The position numbers were made by a program, and so were the translations under genes. This document shows positions 1-10,583 of a stretch of 64,000 bases of DNA, piece by piece. The notes beneath the pieces are model-generated. The model saw only the letters and a program-made list of their open reading frames with translations. It was not told the DNA's origin and made no database searches. Origin of the DNA: Entoloma clypeatum (lineage: Eukaryota; Basidiomycota; Agaricomycetes; Agaricales; Entolomataceae); contig OY751491.1 in NCBI GenBank assembly GCA_963565915.1, forward strand, positions 3,410,001-3,474,000. Direction: 5' to 3'. Numbering within the stretch: position 1 is the first letter of the stretch; each line of letters starts with the position of its first letter.

Positions 1-168
1 GTCTCCACGATCCTGGACTCTCGGAAATTCCACGGAAAGATCCAGTACCTTGTCCAATGGGAAGGGTATGGCCCAGAAGAGAACACGTGGGAACCTCGGA
101 CTAATGTTCAGAATGCTCAAGACTTGATCCGAGACTTTCATCGGCAAAATCCATCGCGTCCACGATAA
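1..168 (+). CDS. Pol C-terminus: chromodomain (partial)
   Basis: Frame 1 is open from the first base to a TAA at 166-168, giving 55 residues. The protein has the chromodomain pattern [17 protein letters not shown], then a helix ending in PSRPR. Chromodomains at the integrase C-terminus define chromoviruses and are thought to steer integration to marked chromatin. A near-identical copy lies on the minus strand at 1290-1457. Everything upstream is outside the window. Confidence 0.88.
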   Translation, partial: VSTILDSRKFHGKIQYLVQWEGYGPEENTWEPRTNVQNAQDLIRDFHRQNPSRPR

Positions 169-285
169 AAGAACAAACTTTGAGAGCCATTTCCCACATC
201 GACTTCTGTCACATCGAGTTCCCCGCTCCAACTCTTCTCGCCCAACACGCCGTTCTTCTTATACCTTTCAAACATCATTTCCGCC

Positions 286-654
286 ATGTCCAACATCACC
301 GCCGCCTCCACCGCTACCTCCGATCTCAACCCCACCATCACCACCCTCATTGGCGAAGCGCTCTCTATGCGCGATCAAATCCATGCGCTCGAAACCTCCG
401 TTGCCGACATTCTCCACAGGCAGATGCATATCCGGCTCCATACCCTATCCGATTTGCCAACCACCCCCACCGCCGAGGAAAAACTTATCCTCAAAACTTA
501 TACCAACACCCTTGCCGTCGAGAATCGACGCCTTCGCCTCGCCGTTTGAGGTTTAGAGTTTGCCACGGCGGTAAACGATGAGCTGGTAAAGGACTGGGGC
601 AACCGAGCTGACCCTACCTGGGCCGATCCGAATGGCAATGACGGATGGGAATAG
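286..654 (+). pseudogene. Small accessory ORF between pol and 3' LTR of Gypsy-A'
   Basis: The ATG at 286 starts an 87-codon frame beginning MSNITAAS, closed by TGA at 547-549. The same frame stays open after that TGA to TAG at 652-654, reading LEFATAVNDELVKDWGN, so the original protein was probably about 122 residues with one later stop. Its N-terminal half is hydrophobic with leucines and a possible amphipathic helix. No signal peptide, membrane segment or known domain is visible. It occupies the slot where env-like genes sit. The antisense-lying Gypsy-A copy keeps the same start (1157 on the minus strand), so the ORF is a family feature. Function unknown. Confidence 0.55.
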
Positions 655-691
655 GTAGTCTGTGAGGACACAGACCTTGAGGAGAGGAACA

Positions 692-1061
692 TGTTACGGA
701 CTAACGACTACGGACGTATATGCTTACTTTTTCACTTTTACTCATCGGCCCCCGCTTACACATATCGTATTATACTTTACCTCCTTTAGTATACTTCGCT
801 CCCGCGCTGACTCGCTTTCCGCAGCTGTCTGACTCATTCCGCAGTCAGCTTACTCATTAGTACATAGCCTTCCGCAGTCGCCTTACTCATGCGCACTGCC
901 TCCCGCAGTTACTGACTCATTCGCTACCGCTCGTAGTCAGTACTATATAAACCTCATGTACCATAGTTACATTCCTTAGATTTAGCAATCACATTGCTCT
1001 TCGCCTTTCCATCTTCCTGCATACTCTGCCCGAACCTTGGAACGGTTTGTTACGCATAACA
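692..1061 (+). repeat. 3' LTR of Gypsy-A'
   Basis: 370 bp beginning TGTTACGG and ending GCATAACA. A TATATAAA box lies at 944-951. AGATTTAGCAA at 978-988, 34 nt further on, is the likely 5' end of the transcript and matches the self-priming site seen in Gypsy-A. The U3 part contains several CCGCAGT...GACTCA repeats. The inverted homologue is at about 26416-26740. Confidence 0.85.
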
Positions 1062-1457
1062 GATTTGGTCTCTCATGGAGAGTGCTTCGTTCATGAGGGC
1101 GGCGATGGCGAGGTTGATGTCGGTGGTGGAGGTGGAGGTAACGGTGATGTTGGACATGGCGGTGAGGATGGTTGAGAGATAGAAGAAGAAGGGGGAGGCT
1201 ATATTGGGCAGGGAAAAGACTAGAGTGGGGAACTCGGTGTGTGGTTGACTGATGAGGTCAATACTGTTATGGGTTTCGAACACTGTCTTTTATCGTGGGC
1301 GGGACGGGTTCTGCCGATGGAAATCATGGATCAAATCTTGAGCGTTCTGAACATTAGCTCGAGGTTCCCATGTGTTCTCTTCTGGGCCATATCCTTCCCA
1401 CTGGACGAGGTACTGGATCTTTCCACAGAACTTTCGAGAGTCTAGGATTGTGGACAC
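1062..1457 (-). pseudogene. Gypsy-A 3' end: chromodomain and start of the small ORF
   Basis: Read on the minus strand, 1457-1290 encodes the end of the integrase chromodomain (same [15 protein letters not shown] core as 1-168), with its stop at 1290. The small ORF follows (ATG at 1157) and is cut at 1062 by Gypsy-A'. Its first residues are at 6960-6956, on the other side of Copia-1. Joining across the GACAC duplication gives an uninterrupted [13 protein letters not shown] frame. Confidence 0.85.
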
Positions 1458-1767
1458 TGTTGAAACTTTTCCCATCACGTAGATTAGATTAGATTAGATT
1501 ACATCACGTGACTTTTACATATCTTCATTACATACTTGTTTGGTTGGTACAAACAGTAGTACGGTATATAAGACCAGGAAACTGTCAATATCAACAAGTT
1601 GTCTCTTGACTCTTAACCAGCTCCATCGCTCTCACCAGCCTCAACCGCTCTCACTAGCCTTACCCCCTCCAAACCATGTAAGTGACCATAGCGGTATTGT
1701 AGAGTACTTCCACTGTAGCTATGTTGCTCAGTACACCTGTGGCTAGCGCCCAGGTGGAACTTCAACA
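1458..1767 (+). repeat. 5' LTR of Copia-1
   Basis: Starts TGTTGAAAC and ends CTTCAACA. It holds four tandem GATTA units next to a CACGTG palindrome (about 1481-1511) and a TATATAAG box near 1565. The long frame inside it is not a gene: it recurs in every LTR copy. Confidence 0.93.
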
Positions 1768-1782
1768 GGTTATGGGCCCCGG
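1768..1782 (+). promoter_or_regulatory. Primer binding site, half-tRNA-iMet type
   Basis: GGTTATGGGCCCCGG follows the LTR directly. Its complement contains the CAU anticodon stem-loop of initiator tRNA-Met, not the tRNA 3' end. Drosophila copia uses the same arrangement, priming with a cleaved half of tRNA-iMet. Confidence 0.8.
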
Positions 1783-2128
1783 ATAGCAGAGGGACTTGGG
1801 AAACGCTGGCAACAGCGAGTACCTGCCCACTCTACCCTGGTTGGCAAAGAACCGATCGAAAGATCTAGGTTCTGAGTCTTACTTCTTCACATATGAACCT
1901 GGGAACGTCATTACGACAAGTACCTGTCATGAGGCGTCCCTAAAGGGATTGACATAGTACACTCCATGTGGAAACGTTGATCGCACCTTATACGTTTCTG
2001 ACATATAAAGGGTTTTCCCATGACCGCTATTCCTGAAGGGAATATGTCATAAGGAATCATTCAATTGTTTTCTCGAATCATATTCATAACACATCACTGA
2101 TTGGGAACCCCTTTTAGATTCATCTACA

Positions 2129-3853
2129 ATGTCTACTTCTCGCTCTGCTCTTGACACCATCGCCCCCTTTGACGGCATTGACTACCAAAGCTGGGCCGAG
2201 AGGGTGAAGTCCTACCTCCTCCATCAAGGAGTCTGGCGCATCGTCTCTGGCGACATCACACGTCCCGAGATCGCCGACTTCACCACTACGGTCTCCACTC
2301 CCGGTCCCACCGCCGCTGCTCCCCCTGTGTTGACTACCACGGTCGACCAACCCGGCTTCCGCAAGGAAGAAAAAGCCTGGATCAGGGACGACGACGTAGC
2401 TCTCGGGGCGATACGCCTGAAGGTCTCTGAGGCAATCAGACGCCACATCAAAGACAGCACCTCGGCACTTGACGCGTGGAAAACGCTAAAAGACACCTAC
2501 TCTAAGGTATCCCCGGCTGTCATCTTCGGCGACTTCAAGGCCGCCGCCACCTACAAGCTATCTGGACGCGACCCCGTGCCCGAAATCGAACGCTTGGGAT
2601 CCCTTTTCGCCCGGCTCGCCGATTCGAACTTCGATGTTCCCGATCTGATGCAGGCAATGATCCTGGCCAACGCGATCCCTGACGCCTGGTCGTCACTCTC
2701 CACTGCCCTTTTCCAGGTCTACGACGCCGACGATTTCACCTACAAAGCCGTCGCCGAGAGCATCATCTCCGAATACCGGCGCAAGTACTCGATCGGGTCT
2801 ACTCGTGCGTCCAATGAGCAGGCCAAGAAAATTTCCGGGACAAAGCGAAAGGGGCAAGACCCCAAATGGGAAAAGCAGCAAAAGCCGAGTACCTCGCAGA
2901 ACGATGCTGACGAGCAGCCTAACTCGGGCGACCCGAGTACCGCTTCTGAAAAGAAGAAGGGAAAAGGACGCTGGCGCAATCAGAAGAAAAGCGCCAACAC
3001 TGCGGACAACGCGTCCGACCATGTGGAAGAAACGGTTGAGTTTGTTGCTCCCGCCATCCACCTCCCTCCTCTTCCGCCACCATCCTTCACCACCGTCACT
3101 GGCCGCGGGAAAACGTTAAGTACCGCCCAGCCTGATTCCGCGAGAATGCAGTCGCTCCTACAGCGAATGAACCCGCCGCCATCCCAGTACACCGGGCTTC
3201 CTTCGGGCAAGCCGTCTGCGTGGAAAAAGAATGATCACGTCAGGAAACTCGCGCGGAACATCGGTGCTCGTCCCTCAGGGTCAAACCTTCGGATTCTGGA
3301 TACGATTATCCCAGAAGAAGATGAAAGACCATCCAAGCAGCGTCGAGTCACTCCGCCCTTGGATGACTCCCTCAGGATGATGGACATCGACCATCAGAGC
3401 GAGCGGATGGGGCCGGAACAATTCGAGGACGGGCTGATCGAACTTGACGGTTCGTCACATTCTTCTCTCAAACTTGACCAAATGGGAAAAGCTAATAATC
3501 ACGCACAGACGTTTGAATATATATTAGCCAGTACCGATGTGGATAGTATAGATCTCTTTAGCGATGATCTGTACAAAAAATATATCAAACATTTTGCGTC
3601 CTGCACACACTGCAAAGAGAAAGAACGCGCTCAGTGGATCTTAGATTCCGGCGCATCATTACACTTTACCCATGAGTTTAAAGACTTCGCATACTACAGG
3701 CCTCTCAAGGCTAAGCGATTTGTCCAAACAGCTGAAAAGGGAAAGAAACTGGAAATTCTCGGAGTTGGGGCCGTTCCAGTACGGCATACCCTAAATGGGG
3801 AAGTAAAAGATTCCCACCAGTACCAAAGGAGTACCCAAAACGTTAGTACGTGA
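2129..3853 (+). CDS. Copia-1 Gag and protease (frame runs out after deletion)
   Basis: 574 codons from an ATG 361 nt after the LTR. Residues 1-220 are a copia-type Gag (UBN2-like: PFDGIDYQSWAERVKSYLL, then WKTLKDTYSKVS). A Lys/Ser-rich linker follows instead of a clear CCHC knuckle. A short CTHCKEKERAQWILDSGASLHFT at about residues 500-522 carries the protease DSG triad. After HTLNGEVK the frame enters sequence that belongs to the pre-integrase region in another frame and stops at 3853. The intact counterpart is seen in Copia-2. Gag itself looks usable. Confidence 0.85.
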   Translation: MSTSRSALDTIAPFDGIDYQSWAERVKSYLLHQGVWRIVSGDITRPEIADFTTTVSTPGPTAAAPPVLTTTVDQPGFRKEEKAWIRDDDVALGAIRLKVSEAIRRHIKDSTSALDAWKTLKDTYSKVSPAVIFGDFKAAATYKLSGRDPVPEIERLGSLFARLADSNFDVPDLMQAMILANAIPDAWSSLSTALFQVYDADDFTYKAVAESIISEYRRKYSIGSTRASNEQAKKISGTKRKGQDPKWEKQQKPSTSQNDADEQPNSGDPSTASEKKKGKGRWRNQKKSANTADNASDHVEETVEFVAPAIHLPPLPPPSFTTVTGRGKTLSTAQPDSARMQSLLQRMNPPPSQYTGLPSGKPSAWKKNDHVRKLARNIGARPSGSNLRILDTIIPEEDERPSKQRRVTPPLDDSLRMMDIDHQSERMGPEQFEDGLIELDGSSHSSLKLDQMGKANNHAQTFEYILASTDVDSIDLFSDDLYKKYIKHFASCTHCKEKERAQWILDSGASLHFTHEFKDFAYYRPLKAKRFVQTAEKGKKLEILGVGAVPVRHTLNGEVKDSHQYQRSTQNVST

Positions 3854-3893
3854 GAAATCACAGGAAAGCTGCACGGGGTGTCTAAAAGGGAAA

Positions 3894-6572
3894 ATGCCGA
3901 ATCAGTCTTATCCTAACTCGATGACAAGGGCTGTCAAACCCTTTGATTTGATCCATTCGGATTTGAAGCAGATATCCACGGCATCGTACCATAAGTACAA
4001 ATATTTCCTTACCTTTTTGGACGATTTTTCATCCCATGTCTGGGTCGTCTTGCTTAGGAAGAAGTCAGGCGCCATTACGGCGCTGAAACAATTCCTTGCG
4101 ATGATCCAGAATCAATTTGCCGCTACCCCTAAAAAGTGGCGGGTTGATGGAGGTGGAGAATTTGACGAATACAAGGATGTACTTGCCGATCATGGAATTC
4201 TGATCGATGTCACGCTCCCATATCAGCACCAGCAGAATGGTAGAGCAGAAAGGATCAATCGAACACTGTGGGAAAAATCTCAGGCATTACGTTTCGACGC
4301 ATGTCTACCGCCCATGTGGTGGGAATTCTGTTTGGAACATGCAGCATTTCTATACAACAGAACCCCCATGCAGCGCCTTGAATGGAAAACCCCTTATTTC
4401 AGGGTGACCAATGAGATCCCCGACATGTCCAGCGTCAGAGTCTTCGGATGCCAAGCATACGTATATATCCCAAAGGAAAAACGCAGAAACTCCCTGGAAT
4501 CAAGATCTCGATTGATGATTTATCTCGGATCAAAACCAGGGGTCAAAGGATACCGCTTCATGGATCCTGAGACCAACACGATTTTCATGGGCGGGAAAGC
4601 TATCTTTGATGAAAGCAAGTACCCTAGATGCCACATCGACCCCTTGCCAGAAAACCATCCAGAAATGGAAAACCCAGAGCCGGCTGATGAGTTTGAGGAT
4701 CTCATCCCCGGTAGCAATGACGACGATAGTCACAACGAAATACCTCATGACCCAGTTCCCATTGAACAGGATCAACCCGAATCAGACAACGAACTACCTG
4801 CCAATGAGCCTGATGACGAACCGCGAGTACCCACTCCGGAACCCGAGCAAGTACCAGATCGACCGATCAGGGAACGACGAGTCCGGAAGATGCCAGGAAG
4901 CATCTATGGGGAAGACACTCCAGCGTCTGATCTTGAAAAATTAGATCGAAGACGGAGATTGGGCGGTCAAACGGCATGGATGAATGACCTCCTGATGGAG
5001 GCAATATCAGTCCAAGTTGGCATCGTTGAAATGTCACACAAAGACATATACCCTCTTCCAAATAAAGAAGACTGGTATGCGGCTGAACGAAAAGAGCTAG
5101 ATATGCTCAAACGCCGCGGGGTGATCACGGAGCTAGTACCCCTGCCTGCAGGGAGGAAAGCTCTAAGGAACAAATGGGTTTATAACGAAAAATCCGATGG
5201 GCGTCTGAAAGCGCGCCTTGTTGCAAAAGGCTTCTCGCAGGTGGAAGGGATCGACTTTGATCAGATCTTCTCACCAGTCGTAAGATATGAAACCGTCCGA
5301 CTAATACTGGCATTGACAGCCCTTGAAGGGTGGTTCATGACACTGTTGGACGTCTCATCAGCCTTCCTCTACGGAACGCTCCGCGAAGTCATTTACATGC
5401 GACAGCCTGAGGGCTACATAGTAAAAGGGAAAGAACACCTCGTGTACCAACTATTCAAAGCTCTATATGGACTTAAGCAGGCCGCATTAGCCTGGTGGAG
5501 GGAACTTGATTCCTCCATGAAAAAGCTCGGCTTTGTCCGGCTTCACTCCGATGCGGGAGTTTTCATTCACAAAAGTACCAACGGGGAAATTGTAATCGCC
5601 GTCATCTATGTCGACGACTCTGCTTTTCTCGGCACAAACCGGGAATACACGCTAGAAAAGAAGAAGGCCTTCATGGCAACATGGGAATGTAGGGACCTAG
5701 GGCACCTTGTGCCTGATGGGAAACCGAAAGAATTTCTCTCTATCCAAATAAGGCAACGTGGGAAACGTATCTTCATTGATCAAGTACCTTACCTTGAGAA
5801 AATACTCGAACGAATGGGGATGAGCGAATCTAACGCCACCCATACCCCACTCCCTACGGGCTACAAACCCATGATGTCCGAAGATGAACCCAATGCAGAA
5901 CTTCGATCAAAGTACCAATCCGTCATCGGATCACTTCTATATCTGATGATTGGAACGAGGCCAGACATCTGCTTTGCCGTGATTAAAATGTCGCAGTTTT
6001 CCGCAAATCCCACCAAACGCCATTTAGAAGTGGCTAGGGATATTTGCAGGTATCTGAAAGCGACAAAAAATTACGCAATCATGTATGATGGCGACTCAGG
6101 GAAAGGAATCTATGCATTCACAGACTCCGACTGGGCGTCAGATGAAAACACGAGGAGGTCTACCACTGGCTTCTTCATATCACTGGCGTCTGGAGCAGTA
6201 ACATGGGTATCATCGGCGCAAAAGACCATCGCCCTCTCTTCCACAGAAGCAGAGTATATGGCGTTATCAGATTGCAGTCGCGCAGCAACATGGCTAAGAA
6301 GCATGCTTGCCGAACTTGGAATGCAGATCGGATCAGTACCGATCTATGGAGATAACAACGGCTCCGTCTTTATCGCATCCAACCCTGTAACTGAGAAGCG
6401 ATCCAAGCACATTGACGTGCGATTCCACTTCGTCAGAGAAAAAGTCTCCGAAGGGATAATTACGGTCGAATTCATTGAAGGAGTAAACAACCCTGCAGAC
6501 CTTTTAACTAAGAATCTGGGGAAAATCCTCTTTTCCAAGTTTATCCCGTACTTCGGATTGATAAAAAACTAG
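3894..6572 (+). pseudogene. Copia-1 Pol: integrase, RT, RNase H (out of frame with Gag)
   Basis: 892 codons. The integrase triad is present: D in LIHSDLKQ, D in WRVDGGGEF, E in GRAERINRTL. Then come a variable acidic spacer, an RT with the YVDD catalytic box (IAVIYVDDSAFLG), and a copia-type RNase H with FTDSDWASDEN, SSTEAEYMAL, SKHIDVRFHFVRE and ADLLTKNL. The HHCC zinc part of integrase is missing because of the upstream deletion. The deletion also puts this frame (0) out of step with Gag (2). With no initiator of its own it counts as a broken Pol. The catalytic residues are otherwise intact. Confidence 0.88.
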
Positions 6573-6638
6573 GCGAAACAGAGTACCTATATATATGTGG
6601 GAAAAAGTAAGATGTATTTAGAAGTATGTACTAAATAT

Positions 6639-6645
6639 GGGGGGG
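6639..6645 (+). promoter_or_regulatory. Polypurine tract of Copia-1
   Basis: Seven G residues directly abut the 3' LTR (ATATGGGGGGG before TGTTGAAAC). This is the standard position for the plus-strand DNA primer. Copia-2 shows the same run as C residues at 19905-19911. Confidence 0.8.
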
Positions 6646-6955
6646 TGTTGAAACTTTTCCCATCACGTAGATTAGATTAGATTAGATTACATCACGTGAC
6701 TTTTACATATCTTCATTACATACTTGTTTGGTTGGTACAAACAGTAGTACGGTATATAAGACCAGGAAACTGTCAATATCAACAAGTTGTCTCTTGACTC
6801 TTAACCAGCTCCATCGCTCTCACCAGCCTCAACCGCTCTCACTAGCCTTACCCCCTCCAAACCATGTAAGTGACCATAGCGGTATTGTAGAGTACTTCCA
6901 CTGTAGCTATGTTGCTCAGTACACCTGTGGCTAGCGCCCAGGTGGAACTTCAACA
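6646..6955 (+). repeat. 3' LTR of Copia-1
   Basis: 310 bp, apparently base-for-base identical to 1458-1767, followed by the GACAC duplication. Confidence 0.95.
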
Positions 6956-8183
6956 GACACATGATACTCTTCTTGTCCTTCAACGATGATCGGGTCAGGG
7001 GCTGGTTTCTTCTTCTGGATGGCGTACTTTGGGGTTTTGTATGGTGACAACAGGGTCTCGTTGAACACAGGGTGAATCATTTTCCAAGTCTTCGGAAGAT
7101 CAAGAAGGTATGCGCTAGCCCCTTTCTTCTCTAGGACCTTGAATGGTCCATGTCGGAGTGCGTCAAGTTTCTTCGAGGGACGGTTAGTTCTGATGTTAGT
7201 CCCTTCCAGCCACACCTTGTCTCCAATGCGGTAGTTCCGAGATGGACTCCGTCGTGTATCAACTGTCTTCTTCATCTGATCCTGTGCCTGTTTCAGCGCT
7301 GCATTGGCTTCTTCTCGTGCTTGTTTGAGTTTTTCCAAGAAGCTGTTGGCAGCTGGGTTGGTGTCTTCCAACACAAGTTCTCCCTTCCAAGGATGTAAGC
7401 CATAGTTGAGGTAGAATGGTGTGTGCTTCGTCGCCTGATGTTCTTTGTCATTGTACTGGAATTTGGCGATTGCGATCCATTCAGCCCAATCATCTTGCAG
7501 ATGGTCACGAAGTTTGGTAAGAATGCTTCTGTTTCCTGATGCAATCGTTCAGCCTGTCCATCAGTCTGTGGATGGTATGCGGTGGACAGATTCCTTTTGA
7601 TCCCTAACATGCGGCAAAGTATCTCCATGAACTTCACAGCAAACTGTGGTCCCCTGTCACTGATGATCTTTTTGGGGATCCCATGAAGCTTCCATATCTG
7701 ATCCCGATAGATCTTGGCTAATCCTTCAGCCGATAATTCCACGGTTGTCAGAATGAGATGGAGCATCTTCGAATGTCTGTCCGTGATGACCAGAATCACA
7801 TTCTTTCCATCGGACTCTGGTATCGGTCCCACAACATCAATCCCTATGTCTTCCCATGGATGACTTGGTGCTGCATGGGGATGTAGCGGAGCATGCCGTT
7901 TCTGTCTGTTGATCTTGTTGCATTGACAGGTGTCACAACCCTTTACGTACTTCTTCATGTCATGCAGGATAGTAGGCCACCAGTAGGTACGAGTGAGAAG
8001 TTCATGCGTCCGATATTGTCCTGGGTGTCCAGCCACTGGTGCATCGTGCGATTCAAACATCAGTTCTTGACGCAGTTGTGGGTCTGGTGGAACATAGACT
8101 CGTTCGCCTGCATATGTGATGCCGTTTTCCTGTTGATACCAATGAGGATTCTTCTTTAGACCCTGGGCTACTTCTGTCTCCAT
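6956..8183 (-). pseudogene. Gypsy-A integrase
   Basis: On the minus strand, 8183 downward encodes the HHCC zinc module (HDAPVAGHPGQYRTHELL ... CDTCQCNK) and the catalytic core: D in IGIDVVGPIP, D in IISDRGPQF, E in TDGQAERLHQE. A frameshift lies between about 7500 and 7370. The last part (7374-6956) carries the GPFKVLEKKG / HPVFNETLL region that precedes the chromodomain, whose remainder is beyond Copia-1 at 1457-1290. The frameshift makes the enzyme non-functional. Confidence 0.85.
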
Positions 8184-8341
8184 GTGGTTTGAACCCTTGA
8201 TGCGTGTGATCCACGGATTTTCAATGGTCGTGACGTTTCCAATTTTGATGGAATAATTTTGATGGAATCAGATGTTTCACCCCCTTCAAAGAATTGTTCC
8301 TCTGTGAACATCTCCATATGTACCACATCTTCTGATTCCAA

Positions 8342-9889
8342 TCATTTCAAAAATAGTCCCTCCTTGAGCATTTGGTCACTGTCTTGTGGTTCGAGTTCCG
8401 TTTCATACCATGGTAAACACGATAGGATATCTGCTTTTGCATTTGTCTTGCCAGGCACATGCCATAATTCGAAGTCATAGTCCTGTAACTTCATCTTCCA
8501 GCGCCTTTGTCGTTGATTTAGGTCCTGAGGATGGCAGAAATACTCCAGGTTCTTGTGATCAGTTAAGATCTCAAAGCGTTCCCTGGCTTCAAGTAGATAG
8601 TGTCTCCAATCCTTCAGTGCTTCCATGACTGCCAAGAGCTCTTTGTCATATATCTCGTAATTTTGTTCGGCCATGGACATGGTCCGCGACAAGAGCACGA
8701 TAGGGTGCCATTTGTCGTCCTGCTTTTGAGAGAGTACAGCCCCAATTGCATAGCCCGATGCATCAGTTTCAACCCGGAATTGTCCATCTGGTTTTGGTAA
8801 TGCCAAGACTGGTGCTGACATGATCGCCTGTATGAGACCTTCAAATGCTTTTTGTTCCGTTGGTCCCCAAGTAAACATAGTGCCGCCTGTGAGCGCGGTG
8901 AGTGGTTTTGCGATGTTTGAGTACCCTTCAATGAAACGTCAATAGAAGTTAGCAAACCCAAGGAACTTCTGAACTTCCTTTTTTGATGTGGGTGCTCGCC
9001 AGTTTCGGATCGTGTCCACCTTTTCGGTTTCCATCTCGACACATCCTTCACCAACGACATATCCCAATATGGGGCATTTCGTTACTTCCCAGAAACACTT
9101 CTTCTCCTTCAGGAACAAGTCATTGTCCGATAGGATCTGCAGAATTTCTTCGGTGTTTCGCGCGAGTTCTCCCTTGGTTTTACCAATAACCACGATGTCA
9201 TCCATGTAGATCACGCAGATGCGTCGGCGGATCTGGTCCCGGAATAGACTAGCCATCATCCGAGAGAATGTTCCCGGGGAGTTGCAAAGGCCGAAAAACA
9301 TGACCAATGGTTCGAACAATCCTCAACTGGTGAGGAAGGCGGCCTTCCATTCATCGCCTTCCTTAATCCGGATGTTGTTGTAACCCCACATGATGTCCAT
9401 CTTATTGAAGTAGACTGCATCTTTTAGCACGTCCAAGAGGTCGGAGATGCGTGGGAGTGGGAACTTGTCTTTGACCGTAAATTTGTTGACCATGCGGTAG
9501 TCTTGTACCAATCGTTTGGAACCATCCTTCTTGTTGATGAAGAAACAAGGAGAGGCATAAGGGGATTTGGACAGGCGGATCTTTCCAGTTGCTAGACCCT
9601 CATTGATGAAAGCGTCCAATTCTTCTTGTTCCCTTTGTGTCATGGGATATGTATTTCCCCCTAGTTCCTTTGGTGCGTCCGGTGTAAGTTCAATACCATG
9701 GTCCCATTCCCTTTCCTTTGGGATCTTATCAAAGTTCTCCTTCTCAAAGAGGTGAGTAAAGCGATCAACGTATGAGGGTCGTTTGGTTGTGGGAGGTGGT
9801 GTGGGAGTGACAGCTTCCAATATAGGGTCTCCCGGTTTCCATTTCTGATTCAACTTCTTTGGTGCATCTTTGTTGCATACTTCAACCAT
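8342..9889 (-). pseudogene. Gypsy-A reverse transcriptase and RNase H
   Basis: One minus-strand frame is broken by TGA codons near 9320 and 8942; the one in NFY*RFIEGYS is probably a former CGA. RT motifs: SPYASPCFFINKKDGSKRL, then LPRISDLLD, then the catalytic YMDD (CVIYMDDIVVIG). RNase H motifs: VETDASGYAIGAVLS, YEIYDKELLAVMEA, ILTDHKNLEYF. Between 8342 and 8183 the linker to integrase is scrambled, with a direct repeat of ATTTTGATGGAAT near 8240-8275. Confidence 0.87.
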
Positions 9890-9954
9890 GCAAACCCGGT
9901 GTTTGCGACCATCAAGGTTAACCCTGAAATCCGAATGTTTGGTTCGGCATGTAG

Positions 9955-10583
9955 TTGAACACTAGTTGAACGTTACAGCGCCGGTCGTCCAATTGATCGT
10001 AGGGTTGTGGTGTACCAACCAGTCATGTCCCAAGAGCATGTCTGTTCTCCCAATGTCCACCACCATTGCTTCCATGGTTTCTTGATGTGTTCCCAAATCT
10101 AGCTTGACTTCGGCAAGTTGGTTCGCTCTCTGTTGTCGATTTGGTGATCCATCCGCATTTAGAATTGCTATGGACGGTATTCCTCGCGTAGGGAGGTTCT
10201 GTTCGCGTACTATTCTGGGATGGATGCATGTGCATTCACATCCGCTATCAACCTCAGGTTGAATGACCTTTGGTCCTTGTCATGTTTTGAGCTGAGCTAA
10301 CAGCCTGATCTCTCGTCATTTCGGAGGTTTGTCTCCCTTCACAATCTTAGTCGACGCAGCGGCTTGCTTGGCAGGGATGATATAGGTTCTATTGTCTGCA
10401 GTCATACAAGGCAAGCAAGTCCGTTTAATAGATAAGGGTCGTGACTTAGCGTCGTTTAATCGGACCCTTCGGGAAAATCCTTCTCGTCGGCTTCTAAGAT
10501 TGTGGTTTCATCATTCTCGACATCTTCTTCAGACACCTTCCTAACCCTTCCGGAGTTCTTCTTCGGCTTGCGGCAGTTGCGCA
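9955..10583 (-). pseudogene. Gypsy-A protease and end of Gag
   Basis: On the minus strand 10583 downward resumes Gag just after the hAT insertion with CRKPKKNSGRVRKV, whose first Cys completes the second zinc knuckle. An acidic linker follows, then stops, then an aspartic protease: VDSGCECTCIHP (DSG catalytic triad, about 10250) and LLGHDWLVHHNPTIDW. The protease core reads without stops over about 95 residues. Stops upstream and the joint to RT are decayed. Confidence 0.8.

Larger units (their letters stand above)
1..1061 (+). mobile_element. Gypsy-A' : 3' end of a Ty3/gypsy chromovirus (cut by window start)
   Basis: The window opens inside the last codons of a gypsy pol gene. These are followed by a small ORF and a 370 bp LTR with TG...CA ends (692-1061). 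At 1062 the sequence switches to the same family on the opposite strand, so this plus-strand copy inserted into Gypsy-A. The expected second copy of the target duplication (candidate GATTT, 1062-1066) lies outside the window. The family is Ty3/gypsy because pol ends in a chromodomain. Confidence 0.85.
1458..6955 (+). mobile_element. Copia-1: young Ty1/copia element with internal deletion
   Basis: 5498 bp, bounded by two 310 bp LTRs that look identical by eye and flanked by a perfect 5 bp duplication GACAC (1453-1457 and 6956-6960). Gene order is gag, protease, integrase, RT, RNase H, which is the copia order. Compared with Copia-2 it lacks about 283 bp spanning the end of protease and the GAG-pre-integrase zinc module. 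The deletion shifts the frame near 3807, so the copy cannot make a full polyprotein although its ends indicate recent insertion. Confidence 0.95.

Noticed and set aside
1481..1501. GATTA tandem as telomere-like repeat
   Set aside because: Only four units, fixed inside every Copia-1/2 LTR.
1540..1746. 68-codon frame, also at 6728-6934 and inverted in Copia-2 LTRs
   Set aside because: It lies wholly within the LTR; its conservation is that of the LTR, not of a protein.
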